Numbered from the stretch's first letter, positions 1-9,846 are shown. The stretch: 64,000 nucleotides of DNA from Enterococcus aquimarinus (GCF_001885765.1 NZ_JXKD01000012.1:1-64000), one strand, 5' to 3'. Numbers and translations: made by a program. The notes: generated by a model from the letters alone, not told the origin.

Positions 1-695
1 CCACCATTAAAATAGTGGGTTTTCTCGCCCGTAAATTCTATAATTTCCCATTGAAAAACCTCCTAATGTTATTTAAAACGCATCCATTCATTAAAGACAG
101 GCAATCCGCAAAATTCTACACTAAAGTCATCCGCTAACACACTGACGAACAATTGGGCTTTAAAAAAGTTGGTAAATAACGAGTTCACGAAAACGATTCG
201 ATATGATCATCTCTTTCCAATGACCCTGATATTCCTTTTTTGCACTCCATTTCTTTAAGTAATAAATAAGATATTGTGATATTTTTCACTTATATCATTA
301 GCTCTTTAGTTCATTTTCGAAGCGACTCTTCTACTGATTGATCAGCGACTTCAGCAATTTCGTAGCCACCACTTCGTATAAACTAAAAGGTAAAGTATAC
401 AAGTCTTCTCCTTTCGATGATGATCAATCCTATCTGATTTGAATACACGTTTTTAGCATTTTTGACTTCTATCACGAACCTATGACTGACGATAACCCTT
501 CAAAAACCGATGATAACGAGCCTTCATCGCCATCTAGCGTTCTGTTTTTTCATCGATCAAAACACTCAAAAATTCGTTCTTGAATCGATCAACAGAGTCC
601 TCCACTATCTCGCCACACTAAATGTAAGCGATATCATTTAACGATAAAAAGAATAAGGCAATTCCCGATTTACTCGTCCGGAACTGTCTTATGGA
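1..695. other. AT-rich stretch without a recognisable gene
   Basis: I see no open frame of useful length on either strand and no RNA gene. Reverse-strand translations are broken by many stops, and I could not tie the pieces to a family. The stretch lies beside an IS30 relic and is probably decayed mobile or chromosomal DNA. Confidence 0.4.
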
Positions 696-1295
696 AAACA
701 TTTGTTATGTTTTTCATCATAACACATTCATTCACAAACTTCTACTGATTTTGAAATTTTTATTTAAACAAGCTAGTTGTTCTAAGAACTCTTATCTAAA
801 AAATCTTGAGATATACCCTCTTGTGCGACAATTACTTTGAATTTACGTAAATCAAAATGACTGCCAGTAGTTTTTGGTAATTTAGTGATTTTCTAGGTAT
901 GTGAATTCTTTTTAAAATAACGGTAGACAGAAAAGATTGATCCACTTGATTAAAGTCCATTTCTTTGGAAGATAATCTTTTCAAAGAAGACGCTTCGAAA
1001 ATTCATTCACTTCTCGCTAGGAGAATTCTCCTGGATTTGCAAAATAGTTATTGTTATCATTAATATTGCTGATATTTTATCTTTTTTTAAGAAAATTATA
1101 AAAATTGTATATAGTCTGGTGAATTTTTTTAGTTTTTTGCAACTATGGATGCGGCGGTTTCTTGATGATAATATGCTTCTATCATTACAAGCTCGTTTGG
1201 TGTAAGATGGGTATAAGTCATTTATGTTCACTCTCCTTGTATGCTTTAGCGGGTATTACAATTTGAGTGTAACATAAATGGCTCTTTTATTTGTC
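696..1295 (-). mobile_element. Relic of an IS30-family element, internally deleted
   Basis: Read on the minus strand from 1221, a ribosome-binding site precedes a start of the type MTYTHLTPNELVMIEAYYHQ, typical of IS30 transposase N-termini. The frame is then lost. Near 985-830 the same strand encodes SKEMDFNQVDQSF followed by IPRKSLNYQ, typical of the C-terminal end of IS30 transposases, so the middle is missing. The DNA just outside the start (about 1240-1285) matches the start of a second relic near 9.64 kb in opposite orientation. The element is dead. The outer boundary near 696 is approximate. Confidence 0.72.
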
Positions 1296-1369
1296 TCACT
1301 TAATTATACAATCGGCGTAATCAAAAGAATTATGTATAATCGTTGTCCTTTTTTAAACACTTAAATTAA

Positions 1370-1416
1370 AAATGATTCTTTCTGACTGTTAGTGTCACAG
1401 TCAGAAAGAATCATTT
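1370..1416 (-). terminator. Intrinsic terminator after the HAD phosphatase gene
   Basis: Two perfect 20-base arms (1370-1389 and 1397-1416) enclose a 7-base loop, just below the stop codon of the HAD gene. Minus-strand readout ends in a T-rich tail. It closes the sugar operon. Confidence 0.8.
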
Positions 1417-1441
1417 AATTACTACTATTTGCGAAAGCGTT

Positions 1442-2140
1442 TTATTTCAGATTATTTAAAATTTTTAACAAGCTATTTTTTTCATTTATAATAAACGTTG
1501 GGTGAATATTACTGTTAGGATTTTTTTTGTTTTTTCTGTTACTCCAAACTGTATTCCAACCAGCATTTGATGCACCCAAAATATCGTTGTCAAAAGAATC
1601 TCCAACATAATAAGTTTTATTAGGGACTAAGTTCAATTTCTTTTGAACTAATTCAAATATTCTGATATCTGGTTTAGCTATTCCAACTTCAGAAGAGATA
1701 AATATATTTTCTCTTGGAATCCATCTTTCTAAACCCAGTTGCTTAATTTTATTTTTTTGATGTTCCTTTGGGCCATTAGTGATAATTCCCATAGTGATGT
1801 TATTATCTAATAGAAAATCAAATGAATCTTGAATATCTGATAATAACTCTATTTCTTTTTGATTATTTTGATAGTCGTTCTGAAAATTAATTGCATCTTC
1901 TATACTAATAAACATTCCAAAATGTTTACAAGCCTCTTGAATTCTGTATATATGCATCTCTTCTAAACTCATTTCGCCGCTTTCAGTTAGTTCAAATACT
2001 TCATCACTAAGTTTTCTACTCATTTGGTATAGTTTTTCTACATCGATATTATTATTTAGAAAATTTTTTTCAACTGCTTTTTTAAATGGAACTACTTGAT
2101 CATATAGCGTATCATCCACATCAAATATTATTGCTTTCAT
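1442..2140 (-). CDS. HAD-superfamily phosphatase
   Basis: A 232-residue haloacid dehalogenase-like hydrolase of the YjjG/YfnB type. All four HAD motifs are present: DVDDT at residues 7-11 (nucleophile Asp7), TNG at 121-123, the lysine of KPD at 156 and GDSFDND at 180-186. A helical cap of about 70 residues sits between motifs I and II, as in subfamily C1. It is the last gene of the minus-strand sugar operon, about 16 bases after transketolase. In this setting it may dephosphorylate a sugar phosphate intermediate or side product. The substrate cannot be read from the sequence. Confidence 0.85.
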   Translation of the reverse strand: MKAIIFDVDDTLYDQVVPFKKAVEKNFLNNNIDVEKLYQMSRKLSDEVFELTESGEMSLEEMHIYRIQEACKHFGMFISIEDAINFQNDYQNNQKEIELLSDIQDSFDFLLDNNITMGIITNGPKEHQKNKIKQLGLERWIPRENIFISSEVGIAKPDIRIFELVQKKLNLVPNKTYYVGDSFDNDILGASNAGWNTVWSNRKNKKNPNSNIHPTFIINEKNSLLKILNNLK

Positions 2141-2156
2141 TTTTCACACCTTTCGA

Positions 2157-4151
2157 TTAATTAAATAGATTATAAATATTAACGATATTTTCAACTGTAA
2201 ATCCATATTCTTCAATAATTTCATTACCCGGAGCACTCATGCCGAATCTATCAATACTTAATACTTTACCTTTATCTCCAACAAGTTCTTTCCATCCAAA
2301 ACTTGATCCCATTTCAATTGAGATTCTATTTTTTACATTTTCTGGTAATACTGATTCTTTATAATCATCGCTCTGATTATAAAATAATCTAAAACATGGG
2401 ACAGAAACTACTGAAACATCTTTACCATCTAGTAACAACTCTTTTTGAGCATTGATGGCTAAGTTTACTTCCGAACCTGACGCAATCAGTATTCCTTCAG
2501 GCTTGCTTCCTTTTTGCGGAGAAACTACATATGCTCCTTTAGAAACACCCATTCTTGCTTTTTCTTTGGTTCCTTCAATAACGGGTAAATTTTGTCTACT
2601 TAAAGCTAATACTGTAGGTGTTTCACTTGAATTTAACGCAATCTTCCAAGCTTCTACAGTTTCATTACCGTCTGCTGGTCTAATTACATTTAAATTAGGC
2701 ATGGATCTTAAACTGGCTAACTGTTCAACAGGTTCATGCGTTGGTCCATCTTCACCCACAGCTATTGAATCATGAGTTAAAACATAAATTACTGGTAGTT
2801 TTTGTAAAGCACTTAATCGAATTGCGGCTCTTAAATAATCAACAAAAACAAAGAATGTTCCGCCATAAATTCTGCTTCCACCATGCAATTGAATTCCATT
2901 CATTATAGAAGCCATTGCAAATTCTCTTACGCCAAACCAAATATTCTTTCCGGAATAATTATCTGGAGCATAATCTGATTCACCTAGTATCATTGTATTA
3001 TTTGAAGCTGATAAATCTGCTGATCCACCCCACAAAAATGGTATGTTAGATGAAAGTTTTTGTAAAGTTTCACTACTAGTAACTCTACTAGCCGAACTCT
3101 CTCCAAAATTATAAGAAGGAAGATTGGCATCCCAATTTTGAGGTAGCTTGTCACTGTGAGCTATCTCATATTCTTTTGCTAAGTCTGGATATTCTTCTTT
3201 ATATTTTTTAAATAACGAATTCCAATTCTCTTCCATTTCGATTCCTTTCTCCATCTCCTTCAAAATATGAATTTTGATTTTATTAGAAATAAAGAAAGGT
3301 TCTTTGCTCTCTACATCATAAAAATCTTTTACTGAGTTTACGTCTTCTTGTCCTAATGGAGATCCGTGTACTTTTGATGTTCCTTGATTTTTTGAACCGA
3401 ATCCTATAATTGTTTTAACTTCAATCAATGTTGGTTTATCTGAAATTTTTGATTTTTCTATAGCGTCAAAAATCTCATCTAAATTATTACCATCCTTAAC
3501 AAGAATATGCTCCCAACCATATGCTTCAAATCGTTTTCCTACATTTTCTGTAAAAGCTTTTGATGTCGGTCCATCTAATGAAATATCATTTGAATCATAT
3601 AAAACAATTAATTTATTCAACTTCAAGTGGCCTGCTAAAGAGGCAGCTTCTTGAGAAACTCCTTCCATCAAATCTCCATCACCACATAATGCATAAGTAT
3701 AATGATCCACAATCGGGAAACATTCACGATTATATTTTGCTGCTAGATGAGTTTCTGCCATAGCCATACCAACTGCCATGGCAATTCCTTGGCCTAAAGG
3801 TCCTGTAGTAGCTTCAACACCATCTGTATGATTCACTTCAGGATGTCCAGGAGTCAACGAATTTAATTGACGAAAATTCTTTAAGTCATTCAATGTAACA
3901 TTGTAACCAGATAAATGCAATAAACTGTATAATAGTGCTGATCCATGCCCTGCTGATAAAACGAATCTATCCCGATTCTTCCAGTTTCTTGATGTAGTTG
4001 GGTTTACTTTTAAAAATTTTGTCCATAAAACATAAGCCATTGGTGCTGCTCCCATAGGTAAACCCGGATGACCTGAGTTTGCTTTCTCAATGGCGTCTAT
4101 ACTTAACGTTCTAATTGTGTTTACTGCCTCTTGATCTATTCTTGTAAACAT
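2157..4151 (-). CDS. tkt: Transketolase
   Basis: A full-length 664-residue transketolase, a thiamine-diphosphate enzyme that moves two-carbon ketol units between pentose and hexose phosphates. The cofactor motif GDGDLMEG is at residues 157-164. The N-terminal [12 protein letters not shown] segment, the central [17 protein letters not shown] segment and the C-terminal transketolase domain are intact. The ribosome-binding site GAGGAT is well placed before the ATG. It is the sixth of seven genes in the PTS operon and is separated from the preceding KbaZ-like gene by a strong hairpin. A sugar-operon copy such as this usually supplements a housekeeping enzyme, but I cannot see whether another tkt exists. 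Confidence 0.95.
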   Translation of the reverse strand: MFTRIDQEAVNTIRTLSIDAIEKANSGHPGLPMGAAPMAYVLWTKFLKVNPTTSRNWKNRDRFVLSAGHGSALLYSLLHLSGYNVTLNDLKNFRQLNSLTPGHPEVNHTDGVEATTGPLGQGIAMAVGMAMAETHLAAKYNRECFPIVDHYTYALCGDGDLMEGVSQEAASLAGHLKLNKLIVLYDSNDISLDGPTSKAFTENVGKRFEAYGWEHILVKDGNNLDEIFDAIEKSKISDKPTLIEVKTIIGFGSKNQGTSKVHGSPLGQEDVNSVKDFYDVESKEPFFISNKIKIHILKEMEKGIEMEENWNSLFKKYKEEYPDLAKEYEIAHSDKLPQNWDANLPSYNFGESSASRVTSSETLQKLSSNIPFLWGGSADLSASNNTMILGESDYAPDNYSGKNIWFGVREFAMASIMNGIQLHGGSRIYGGTFFVFVDYLRAAIRLSALQKLPVIYVLTHDSIAVGEDGPTHEPVEQLASLRSMPNLNVIRPADGNETVEAWKIALNSSETPTVLALSRQNLPVIEGTKEKARMGVSKGAYVVSPQKGSKPEGILIASGSEVNLAINAQKELLLDGKDVSVVSVPCFRLFYNQSDDYKESVLPENVKNRISIEMGSSFGWKELVGDKGKVLSIDRFGMSAPGNEIIEEYGFTVENIVNIYNLFN

Positions 4152-4167
4152 AAAATCCTCTTTTCCA

Positions 4168-4201
4168 AAAAATAGCTAATCAAGAATGATTAGCTATTTT
4201 T
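4168..4201 (-). terminator. Hairpin between the kbaZ-like gene and tkt
   Basis: Perfect 15-base arms (4168-4182 and 4187-4201) with a 4-base loop, followed on the minus strand by a short T run. It lies 65 bases after the kbaZ-like stop and only 17 bases before the tkt start. It could act as a partial terminator lowering tkt and HAD expression, or as a 3'-end stabiliser for the upstream message. Confidence 0.65.
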
Positions 4202-4265
4202 CTTTTTATTAATATAAAATTCTGAGCATTCAAGATTTATCTGTTTTATTAGGTCTTCTTGTTAT

Positions 4266-5549
4266 TTATAAACTAGTAATTCTTGTTGTTACCCCTTTCA
4301 AGTTATAGCATTCAGCATAATCACGAATCGGTCTCTTAATATGATCAACCACATATCTTTTCCCATTAATGTTATGTGAAGCTAAATTATTATATAGAAT
4401 TTCGATTTCTTTTTTTACTTCATCATCATTAAATGTGTAATGACCAGCAATATCAAGAATATCTTCTTGTAACGCAGTATCACCTGAATTTAATATTTGA
4501 TCAACTGTTAAATCTTTTTGATCGCCTACCATCCATTTTCTCCAACGTTCACTTTTAATTGCATGAACTAGTAAGGTTTCACGAATATTAGAAGCTTTTT
4601 CGATTAAGTTATTTTCTACTAGTCGTGCCTCCACAGATGCAAGATTTAAATATGCTCTAGTTTCTTCAGTACCGTATTGTGGTGCAACGTTAGTAGCTGT
4701 AATTTCTGAAGGGATATGCTCGAGTAAAGTAACATCATCAAGATAATCTCCATTATGTTCTTTTAATCCTACACCATATTTTTTAGCCATTTGTGCTAAA
4801 TCGTAAGCATTTTTGAAGTTAAACGTTCCAACTTGTTCCGTTTTGCGTGTTAGTGTACCTGTTTGTCCAACAATAAAAGTTGGCATTGGTAAGTCTCGCT
4901 TCTCTAACTCTTCTTTTAATTGTGTAATAAACGTTTCATAAGTTTCAGTTGAAGTTAATCCTCCATTTGTTTCTTCTGTTCCAACTTCATAACCAATTTC
5001 TGGAAGGTTTCGTTTTTTTCTCTCAATCTCGCAAAATTCAATTAAATCAACAGTTCTGCTTAAAACAACATCTAACGGAATAACTTTACCAACTTCAAAA
5101 GGATCTTTAGTGGGATCAATCATCAATAAATCAAATCCTGCTTCAATATCTGCTACATAAGATTTTTTCCCCAATTCCATTGCTATATCGATTGGTAAAT
5201 GGTCATTACGTTCTTTATCTCTTTGCCACGGTCCTCCGTGATCTCGACACAAGTAATACATATTATCATAATTAATCTCATTTGCTACTTCTTCTACAGC
5301 TTTAGCAAATGTAAACTGATTCCATCCGTTTACATATCCACCACCTAGTTCATCAGAATCAACTTGATTACGACTTGCAATAAACATTACTGGATAATCA
5401 TCTTCTTTTGATAATTCAAGAGTTGCTTGAACACAGTTTTTCGACATTGGTCCAATTCCTAGCAGTGTTGCACTATCACCAGTTTTTTGTAATTCTAATA
5501 AATTTTCTACGACAGTCTTAATTGGTAATTTTTTCATAATATTCTTCAT
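4266..5549 (-). CDS. KbaZ/GatZ-family protein, possible tagatose/fructose-6-phosphate 4-epimerase
   Basis: A 427-residue member of the family annotated as D-tagatose-bisphosphate aldolase class II non-catalytic subunit (KbaZ/GatZ). The sequence shows the family's conserved blocks, including CRDHGGPWQRD, a GGLTSTETY segment and LKEHNGDYL. No catalytic partner (KbaY/GatY) is encoded in the window, so a chaperone role for the aldolase is not supported here. Some stand-alone members of this family are known to epimerise tagatose 6-phosphate and fructose 6-phosphate at C4. That activity would fit between a fructose-family PTS and transketolase. The family assignment is firm; the reaction is inference. 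Confidence 0.8.
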   Translation of the reverse strand: MKNIMKKLPIKTVVENLLELQKTGDSATLLGIGPMSKNCVQATLELSKEDDYPVMFIASRNQVDSDELGGGYVNGWNQFTFAKAVEEVANEINYDNMYYLCRDHGGPWQRDKERNDHLPIDIAMELGKKSYVADIEAGFDLLMIDPTKDPFEVGKVIPLDVVLSRTVDLIEFCEIERKKRNLPEIGYEVGTEETNGGLTSTETYETFITQLKEELEKRDLPMPTFIVGQTGTLTRKTEQVGTFNFKNAYDLAQMAKKYGVGLKEHNGDYLDDVTLLEHIPSEITATNVAPQYGTEETRAYLNLASVEARLVENNLIEKASNIRETLLVHAIKSERWRKWMVGDQKDLTVDQILNSGDTALQEDILDIAGHYTFNDDEVKKEIEILYNNLASHNINGKRYVVDHIKRPIRDYAECYNLKGVTTRITSL

Positions 5550-5556
5550 CTCCTAA

Positions 5557-6618
5557 TTATTTTTCATTTAGTCCATCTTTACTCTCAAGATTTGGTTTAG
5601 TGAAATGTAGAATAGCCACTGACACTACGGTACCTATTAACATTGATAATACGAACCAAACTTTTCCATTAACTACAGGTAAGATAATTAAACCTCCATG
5701 AGGCACTAATGCTTCTACACCATTCGCCATACTTAAAGCTCCACCAACTGCACTACCTATAATGATGGCTGGTAATACTCTCTTCATGTCTTTAACCGCG
5801 AACGGAATTGCTCCTTCTGTGATACCAATTAATCCCATAAAGAATGCTGAAATACCTAAATCACGATCTTCTGAAGTATATTTTTTACGATCAATAAATG
5901 TTGAAATTGCCATTGCTAAAGGAGGAATAGCTACAGCTACTCTATGGGCTCCATTTGGGGCATAAATTCCTTCTGCCATTAATGCTAAAGTAAATGCAGT
6001 CGCAGTTTTGTTAATCGGACCACCCATATCTATTGCAGTCATTGCTCCAATAATTAATCCTAAAAGAATCGCACTCCCACCTTGCATATTACCTAAAACT
6101 TCTACTAACCAATTCATAGCTGCTCCAATAGGAATAGAAATTACATAAATGTAAATTAATCCTAGAACAAAAGTTGTAATCACTGGAACAATTAAAATCG
6201 GCATAATTGTTCGAATAGTTGCAGGAACTTTCCAGGTTTTAATCCATCTAACAAAATATCCTGTAGCAACCCCTAAAATCATTGCACCTAAGAATCCTGT
6301 TTTAACTTGATTTTCACCAATTGGATTATTTGCTATAAAACCCAAAATCATGGCTGGCGCTAAAGCCGGTTTACCTGCTAATGAGTTGGCGATATAACCA
6401 GAAAGAATAGGAATCATCATTGCAAATCCCGCAGACCCCATATCTAAAAGGTTCTTCATAAAAGGATTTGTTACCTCCATCCCTGCATCTGTTGCTTCAC
6501 CAGTTGCTAAAGATACTGCTAAAAAAATACCACCCACAACAACTGCCGGTAACATAAAAGAAACACCAGTATTAAAAGCTTTTTGTAAATCTTTCCAAAA
6601 CTTATTTTCTTTTTTCAT
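5557..6618 (-). CDS. PTS fructose-family permease, IIC component
   Basis: A 353-residue polytopic membrane protein of the fructose-type EIIC family, with about nine hydrophobic segments and the conserved MGGPINKTA and GITEGAIPFAV signatures. IIC forms the sugar channel and receives phosphate from the separate IIB protein encoded just upstream. It ends 8 bases before the kbaZ-like start. It is a stand-alone IIC, shorter than FruA fusions, as in MngA-like or FrwC-like split systems. The substrate is probably a ketohexose or polyol and is not determined by sequence. Confidence 0.92.
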   Translation of the reverse strand: MKKENKFWKDLQKAFNTGVSFMLPAVVVGGIFLAVSLATGEATDAGMEVTNPFMKNLLDMGSAGFAMMIPILSGYIANSLAGKPALAPAMILGFIANNPIGENQVKTGFLGAMILGVATGYFVRWIKTWKVPATIRTIMPILIVPVITTFVLGLIYIYVISIPIGAAMNWLVEVLGNMQGGSAILLGLIIGAMTAIDMGGPINKTATAFTLALMAEGIYAPNGAHRVAVAIPPLAMAISTFIDRKKYTSEDRDLGISAFFMGLIGITEGAIPFAVKDMKRVLPAIIIGSAVGGALSMANGVEALVPHGGLIILPVVNGKVWFVLSMLIGTVVSVAILHFTKPNLESKDGLNEK

Positions 6619-6638
6619 AGTATTTTACCCCTTATTTT

Positions 6639-6953
6639 TTATAGTTGCTCTGCTTTATCAATTGTTTTAACTGGATGTTTAATTACTTCTCCAGGATCAA
6701 CATTCAATACTTTTCCAGCATTCTCCTTTTCTTCAAACCTTTCTTCTCCTTCAATTCCAATTGCTACCGCTAAAATAACAACATCAGCTGCATCAACGTC
6801 TTCTTGTTCTAATTCATTTTCAATTCCCATACTACCTTGAGTTTCAACTTTAACTTCGTATCCTCTTTTTCTACACTCTTTTTCGATTGCTTCTTGTGCC
6901 ATATAGGTATGGGCGATTCCTGTTGGACATGCTGTCACTGCTACTACTTTCAT
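6639..6953 (-). CDS. PTS fructose-family IIB component
   Basis: A 104-residue cytoplasmic EIIB of the fructose family. The phosphocysteine is Cys9 in the signature [13 protein letters not shown], and the QGSMGIEN and [10 protein letters not shown] segments are conserved. It relays phosphate from the IIA protein to the sugar bound by IIC. It lies 20 bases upstream of IIC and 15 bases downstream of IIA, with a ribosome-binding site of its own. Confidence 0.93.
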   Translation of the reverse strand: MKVVAVTACPTGIAHTYMAQEAIEKECRKRGYEVKVETQGSMGIENELEQEDVDAADVVILAVAIGIEGEERFEEKENAGKVLNVDPGEVIKHPVKTIDKAEQL

Positions 6954-6968
6954 TATTACTTCCTCCTT

Positions 6969-7433
6969 TTAAATCTCGATTGAACTTAATTGTTCAAAGA
7001 TTTCATTTTTATTTTTTTTATTTAGTAATTTTCCTCTAAAACTATCATCTAAAAGTTTTTTACTTAATTGAGAAATAAATTTCAGATGTAGTTTCCCTTC
7101 ACTTTTTTCAGGTACACCGATCAAGAAAACTAATCTAACCATCTCATCATTATCTTCAGTCCATTTTACTTTTTCTGAAGTTCTCACCATTGAAATAAAT
7201 GGTGATTTAACTGCTTCCGTTTTTCCATGTGGTATAGCGATCAAGTATCCTATTGCTGTTGAAATTTCATTTTCTCTTTTCTTAACTGCTGTTAAAAGTT
7301 TATCTTCCTCTTCGACATAATCATTTTCAAAAGCACTTTTAACGATAAACTTTAAAATGTCTTCTTGACTAGTTAACTCTTTATCTAGAAAAATCATTTC
7401 TTCTGATATCACTTTCTTTTCATTTTCAGCCAT
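6969..7433 (-). CDS. PTS IIA component, fructose/mannitol type
   Basis: A 154-residue EIIA-2 domain protein. The phosphohistidine is His69 in the motif YLIAIPHGKT. It accepts phosphate from HPr and passes it to the IIB protein, and in this operon it may also control the PRD regulator. Its ATG overlaps the end of the regulator gene by 8 bases, so translation is probably coupled. Confidence 0.92.
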   Translation of the reverse strand: MAENEKKVISEEMIFLDKELTSQEDILKFIVKSAFENDYVEEEDKLLTAVKKRENEISTAIGYLIAIPHGKTEAVKSPFISMVRTSEKVKWTEDNDEMVRLVFLIGVPEKSEGKLHLKFISQLSKKLLDDSFRGKLLNKKNKNEIFEQLSSIEI

Positions 7434-9357
7434 TTAACTCACTCCCTAATTTAATAAACAAGTCTTCTTTACATTGAGCCTGTTTTATATCTTCAAGCTT
7501 TTTTGATGTATCTATTATATTGTAAATATCTGATAGTATTTTCCGTGTATCTGCTCTATTTTCATAAGATATTCCTATGACAAATATCACATCAACATAA
7601 TAAGTATCCCATTTAAATTTCTTCTTATTTTTAACAATAGCTATTGTAGTTCTTTTTACGTCACTAGGATTGCCATGTGGCACAGCTACACCAGCAGGTA
7701 AGTCAGTTCCACCAAGTTCTTCTCTACTAATCAAACTTGTCACAAAATTTTCAGTGACATAGTTATTAGAAACTAATTCTTTTCCAACACTATTTAACAA
7801 TTCTTCTTTAGTTGAGAAATCAGTATCTATATAAACAAACTCTTTATTTATATATCTTTTTAAATGAGAAGCATCAATTAAATAATCTAATTGCGATTTA
7901 TGTTTCTCTCGGTCAAATCCTAATTTTTTTATTTTTTCAATATCAATATCTGTCAGAAATGGTGATACAAATATCACTTGTTTTTCAGGAATGTTTATTT
8001 TAATAGTTGAAATAATAAAATCAAATTGATCTAAATCCATATGGTCTAGTTCAGGGACTGATGCTACCTCTATTGAGTCTAATGAAGGAATAATATTCTT
8101 CATTCTATTCATTAATAATTCCGATGTGGCAACTCCCATTTGACAAATAATTAAAAACCTGCGATTTATTTTTGCTCGTTCAATTGCCGATTGAAAGTAT
8201 ATTGTTAAAAATGCTATTTCATCTTCATTGAATCTAATATTTAGTTCATTTTCATATTCACTTAGAATTACCCATATCACATTAAATGTTAAAGAAAATT
8301 CGACCTTAATTTGTTCAGTAAAAGGATTCTCAGTCTTATTATTATTTTGTAATCGATAAATCATTGGTGGAATATGTTTTTTTAACTGGTCCTCCAACTT
8401 AGCATCATTAGAAAAATCGATATTTAAAGCCGTAGAAACTTGATTTAATAGGTCCTCTACAAGATTGTTATCAATACTATCTTCAGGAAATGCTTCAAAT
8501 CTATTTGCTATCATATGATGAGACAGGTATACAACGTCATTTTCTGAATAAGAAAGATTAAGTCTGAACTTTGCCTTCATCAAAAGATTAATCGCACTTT
8601 TATCAAAAAAAGTAGATTTAGTTGAGAACTTAAATTCTTTTTCAAAATCAATATGATAATCGTTAGTGATTCTATAAACTAAAATTATATAAATATTTAA
8701 GATATTTTGGATATAATAATCTGAAATTGCGTTAACATTCTCTCTTACATAGCTATACAAACTATTGGTACAAACTGAAATTATTTTTTCACCATAAAAC
8801 GGAATTAATAAATTCATTTTTTGATGAATCGTTTCTTCATGATAAAGATCAGAATTGCTTAGTATGTATCTATTGAATTGTAAGAATGCTTTCTGCTTAT
8901 CAATTTCACTACCACAAATTCTTGTTCCAGTCACATTACTTTGTAACTCAACGTTAGAACCTGCTTTCAAAATTTCCATGATAAACTCTAAATCTTTGAT
9001 AATGGAAGTCTTACTAACAAAAAATAGATCAGATAAATAATTAAAGCTAACATTACTTTCTTCAAATAATAATAATCTCATTATTTCTATTCTTCTTGTT
9101 ACAGTACTCTGTGGATCATAGTCTACTTCAACATTTTTAGATGAATTCTTCTCTTTTAATTCTCTTAGTACTATACCAACTCCTCTTTTTTTATCTAAGT
9201 ATTTACCTAAGCTTTGAACGTATTCTTCTATTCTATGTAAGTCAGAATGAACAGTTCTTTGGGACACACCTAATTGGTTTGCGATTGCACTTACTGTTAA
9301 ATAATCACTTTGTGATTCTAATAGTTCTAACAATCGTTTTTGTCTTTTCTTTAACAT
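7426..9357 (-). CDS. PRD-containing transcriptional activator with EIIB and EIIA domains (MtlR/ManR type)
   Basis: A 643-residue regulator. Domain order: N-terminal helix-turn-helix (about residues 1-60), a second HTH/Mga-like segment (about 85-150), two PTS regulation domains (about 165-395, with conserved histidines such as His280 and His328), an EIIB-like domain with Cys405 in CQMGVATSE, and an EIIA-2 domain with His561 in AVPHGNP. This is the architecture of MtlR, ManR and LicR, DNA-binding activators whose activity is set by PTS phosphorylation. It is the first gene of the sugar operon and overlaps IIA. A cre site lies 33 bases upstream, so catabolite repression of the operon is likely. 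Confidence 0.9.
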   Translation of the reverse strand: MLKKRQKRLLELLESQSDYLTVSAIANQLGVSQRTVHSDLHRIEEYVQSLGKYLDKKRGVGIVLRELKEKNSSKNVEVDYDPQSTVTRRIEIMRLLLFEESNVSFNYLSDLFFVSKTSIIKDLEFIMEILKAGSNVELQSNVTGTRICGSEIDKQKAFLQFNRYILSNSDLYHEETIHQKMNLLIPFYGEKIISVCTNSLYSYVRENVNAISDYYIQNILNIYIILVYRITNDYHIDFEKEFKFSTKSTFFDKSAINLLMKAKFRLNLSYSENDVVYLSHHMIANRFEAFPEDSIDNNLVEDLLNQVSTALNIDFSNDAKLEDQLKKHIPPMIYRLQNNNKTENPFTEQIKVEFSLTFNVIWVILSEYENELNIRFNEDEIAFLTIYFQSAIERAKINRRFLIICQMGVATSELLMNRMKNIIPSLDSIEVASVPELDHMDLDQFDFIISTIKINIPEKQVIFVSPFLTDIDIEKIKKLGFDREKHKSQLDYLIDASHLKRYINKEFVYIDTDFSTKEELLNSVGKELVSNNYVTENFVTSLISREELGGTDLPAGVAVPHGNPSDVKRTTIAIVKNKKKFKWDTYYVDVIFVIGISYENRADTRKILSDIYNIIDTSKKLEDIKQAQCKEDLFIKLGSELNG

Positions 9358-9389
9358 TATTATTCACACTTCCAATCTTTTTCATCAAC

Positions 9390-9403
9390 TGTTAGCGCTA
9401 CCA
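9390..9403. promoter_or_regulatory. cre site (CcpA operator)
   Basis: TGTTAGCGCTACCA fits the catabolite responsive element pattern TGNNANCGNNNNCA exactly, and the complementary strand fits as well. It lies between the activator's start codon and the likely promoter region. Confidence 0.65.
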
Positions 9404-9452
9404 TGAATACACTTACATTGTAGCCACTAATTTTCTTACTGAATATTACAAA

Positions 9453-9494
9453 TACTTGCAACAAGTATTTGTTAAAAAATACTTGTTGCAAGTA
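9453..9494. repeat. Perfect 18-base inverted repeat upstream of the PRD activator
   Basis: Arms at 9453-9470 and 9477-9494 are perfect reverse complements around a 6-base spacer. Each arm itself holds the near-palindrome ACTTG-CAA-CAAGT, so four half-sites ACTTG/CAAGT are arrayed. There is no T run, so it is more likely an operator array for the sugar-operon activator than a terminator. Confidence 0.55.
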
Positions 9495-9637
9495 CGCTGT
9501 ACCTTTTTGTAAATCTCTTTACTTTATTAGATAATATTCTTAGTACCGCGCGGTCCTAATCTAATACATTAAATTGACCTAGTTAAACATACATATTATT
9601 AAAATTACTAACTTTAGAAATACTCGGAAAAAATAAA

Positions 9638-9825
9638 AATGTCACTTATGTTACACTCAATTGTAATACTTGATAAAGCATTCAAAGAGAGTGATCATAA
9701 ATGATTATCACTTATCTTACACCAAATTAAATTGAAATTATAGAGGAATTCTGTAACATGGACTTTTCAACGATTCAACGATTATTTGGATGATCTTACA
9801 AATTAACAGGTGCGATAGACTGTTT
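9638..9825 (+). mobile_element. Relic of an IS30-family element, 5' end only
   Basis: The plus strand carries the element end (ATGTTACACTCAATTGTAA), a ribosome-binding site and a broken start MIITYLTPN, stop, IEIIEE. It matches the minus-strand relic at 1195-1290 over about 90 bases. The frame is lost early and the sequence ends near 9825. Confidence 0.65.
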
Positions 9826-9846
9826 ATTTTTTTCCAAATTAAAAAC

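Noticed and set aside
1007-1231. 74-codon minus-strand frame
   Set aside because: It is a frame-shifted passage through the IS30 relic rather than a gene; the correct frame starts at 1221 and is broken.
9541-9560. GGACCGCG-like string upstream of the sugar operon, resembling part of a T-box
   Set aside because: No stem I specifier loop, no AGGGTGG context and no amino-acid gene downstream. The core is just a 10-base palindrome ACCGCGCGGT.
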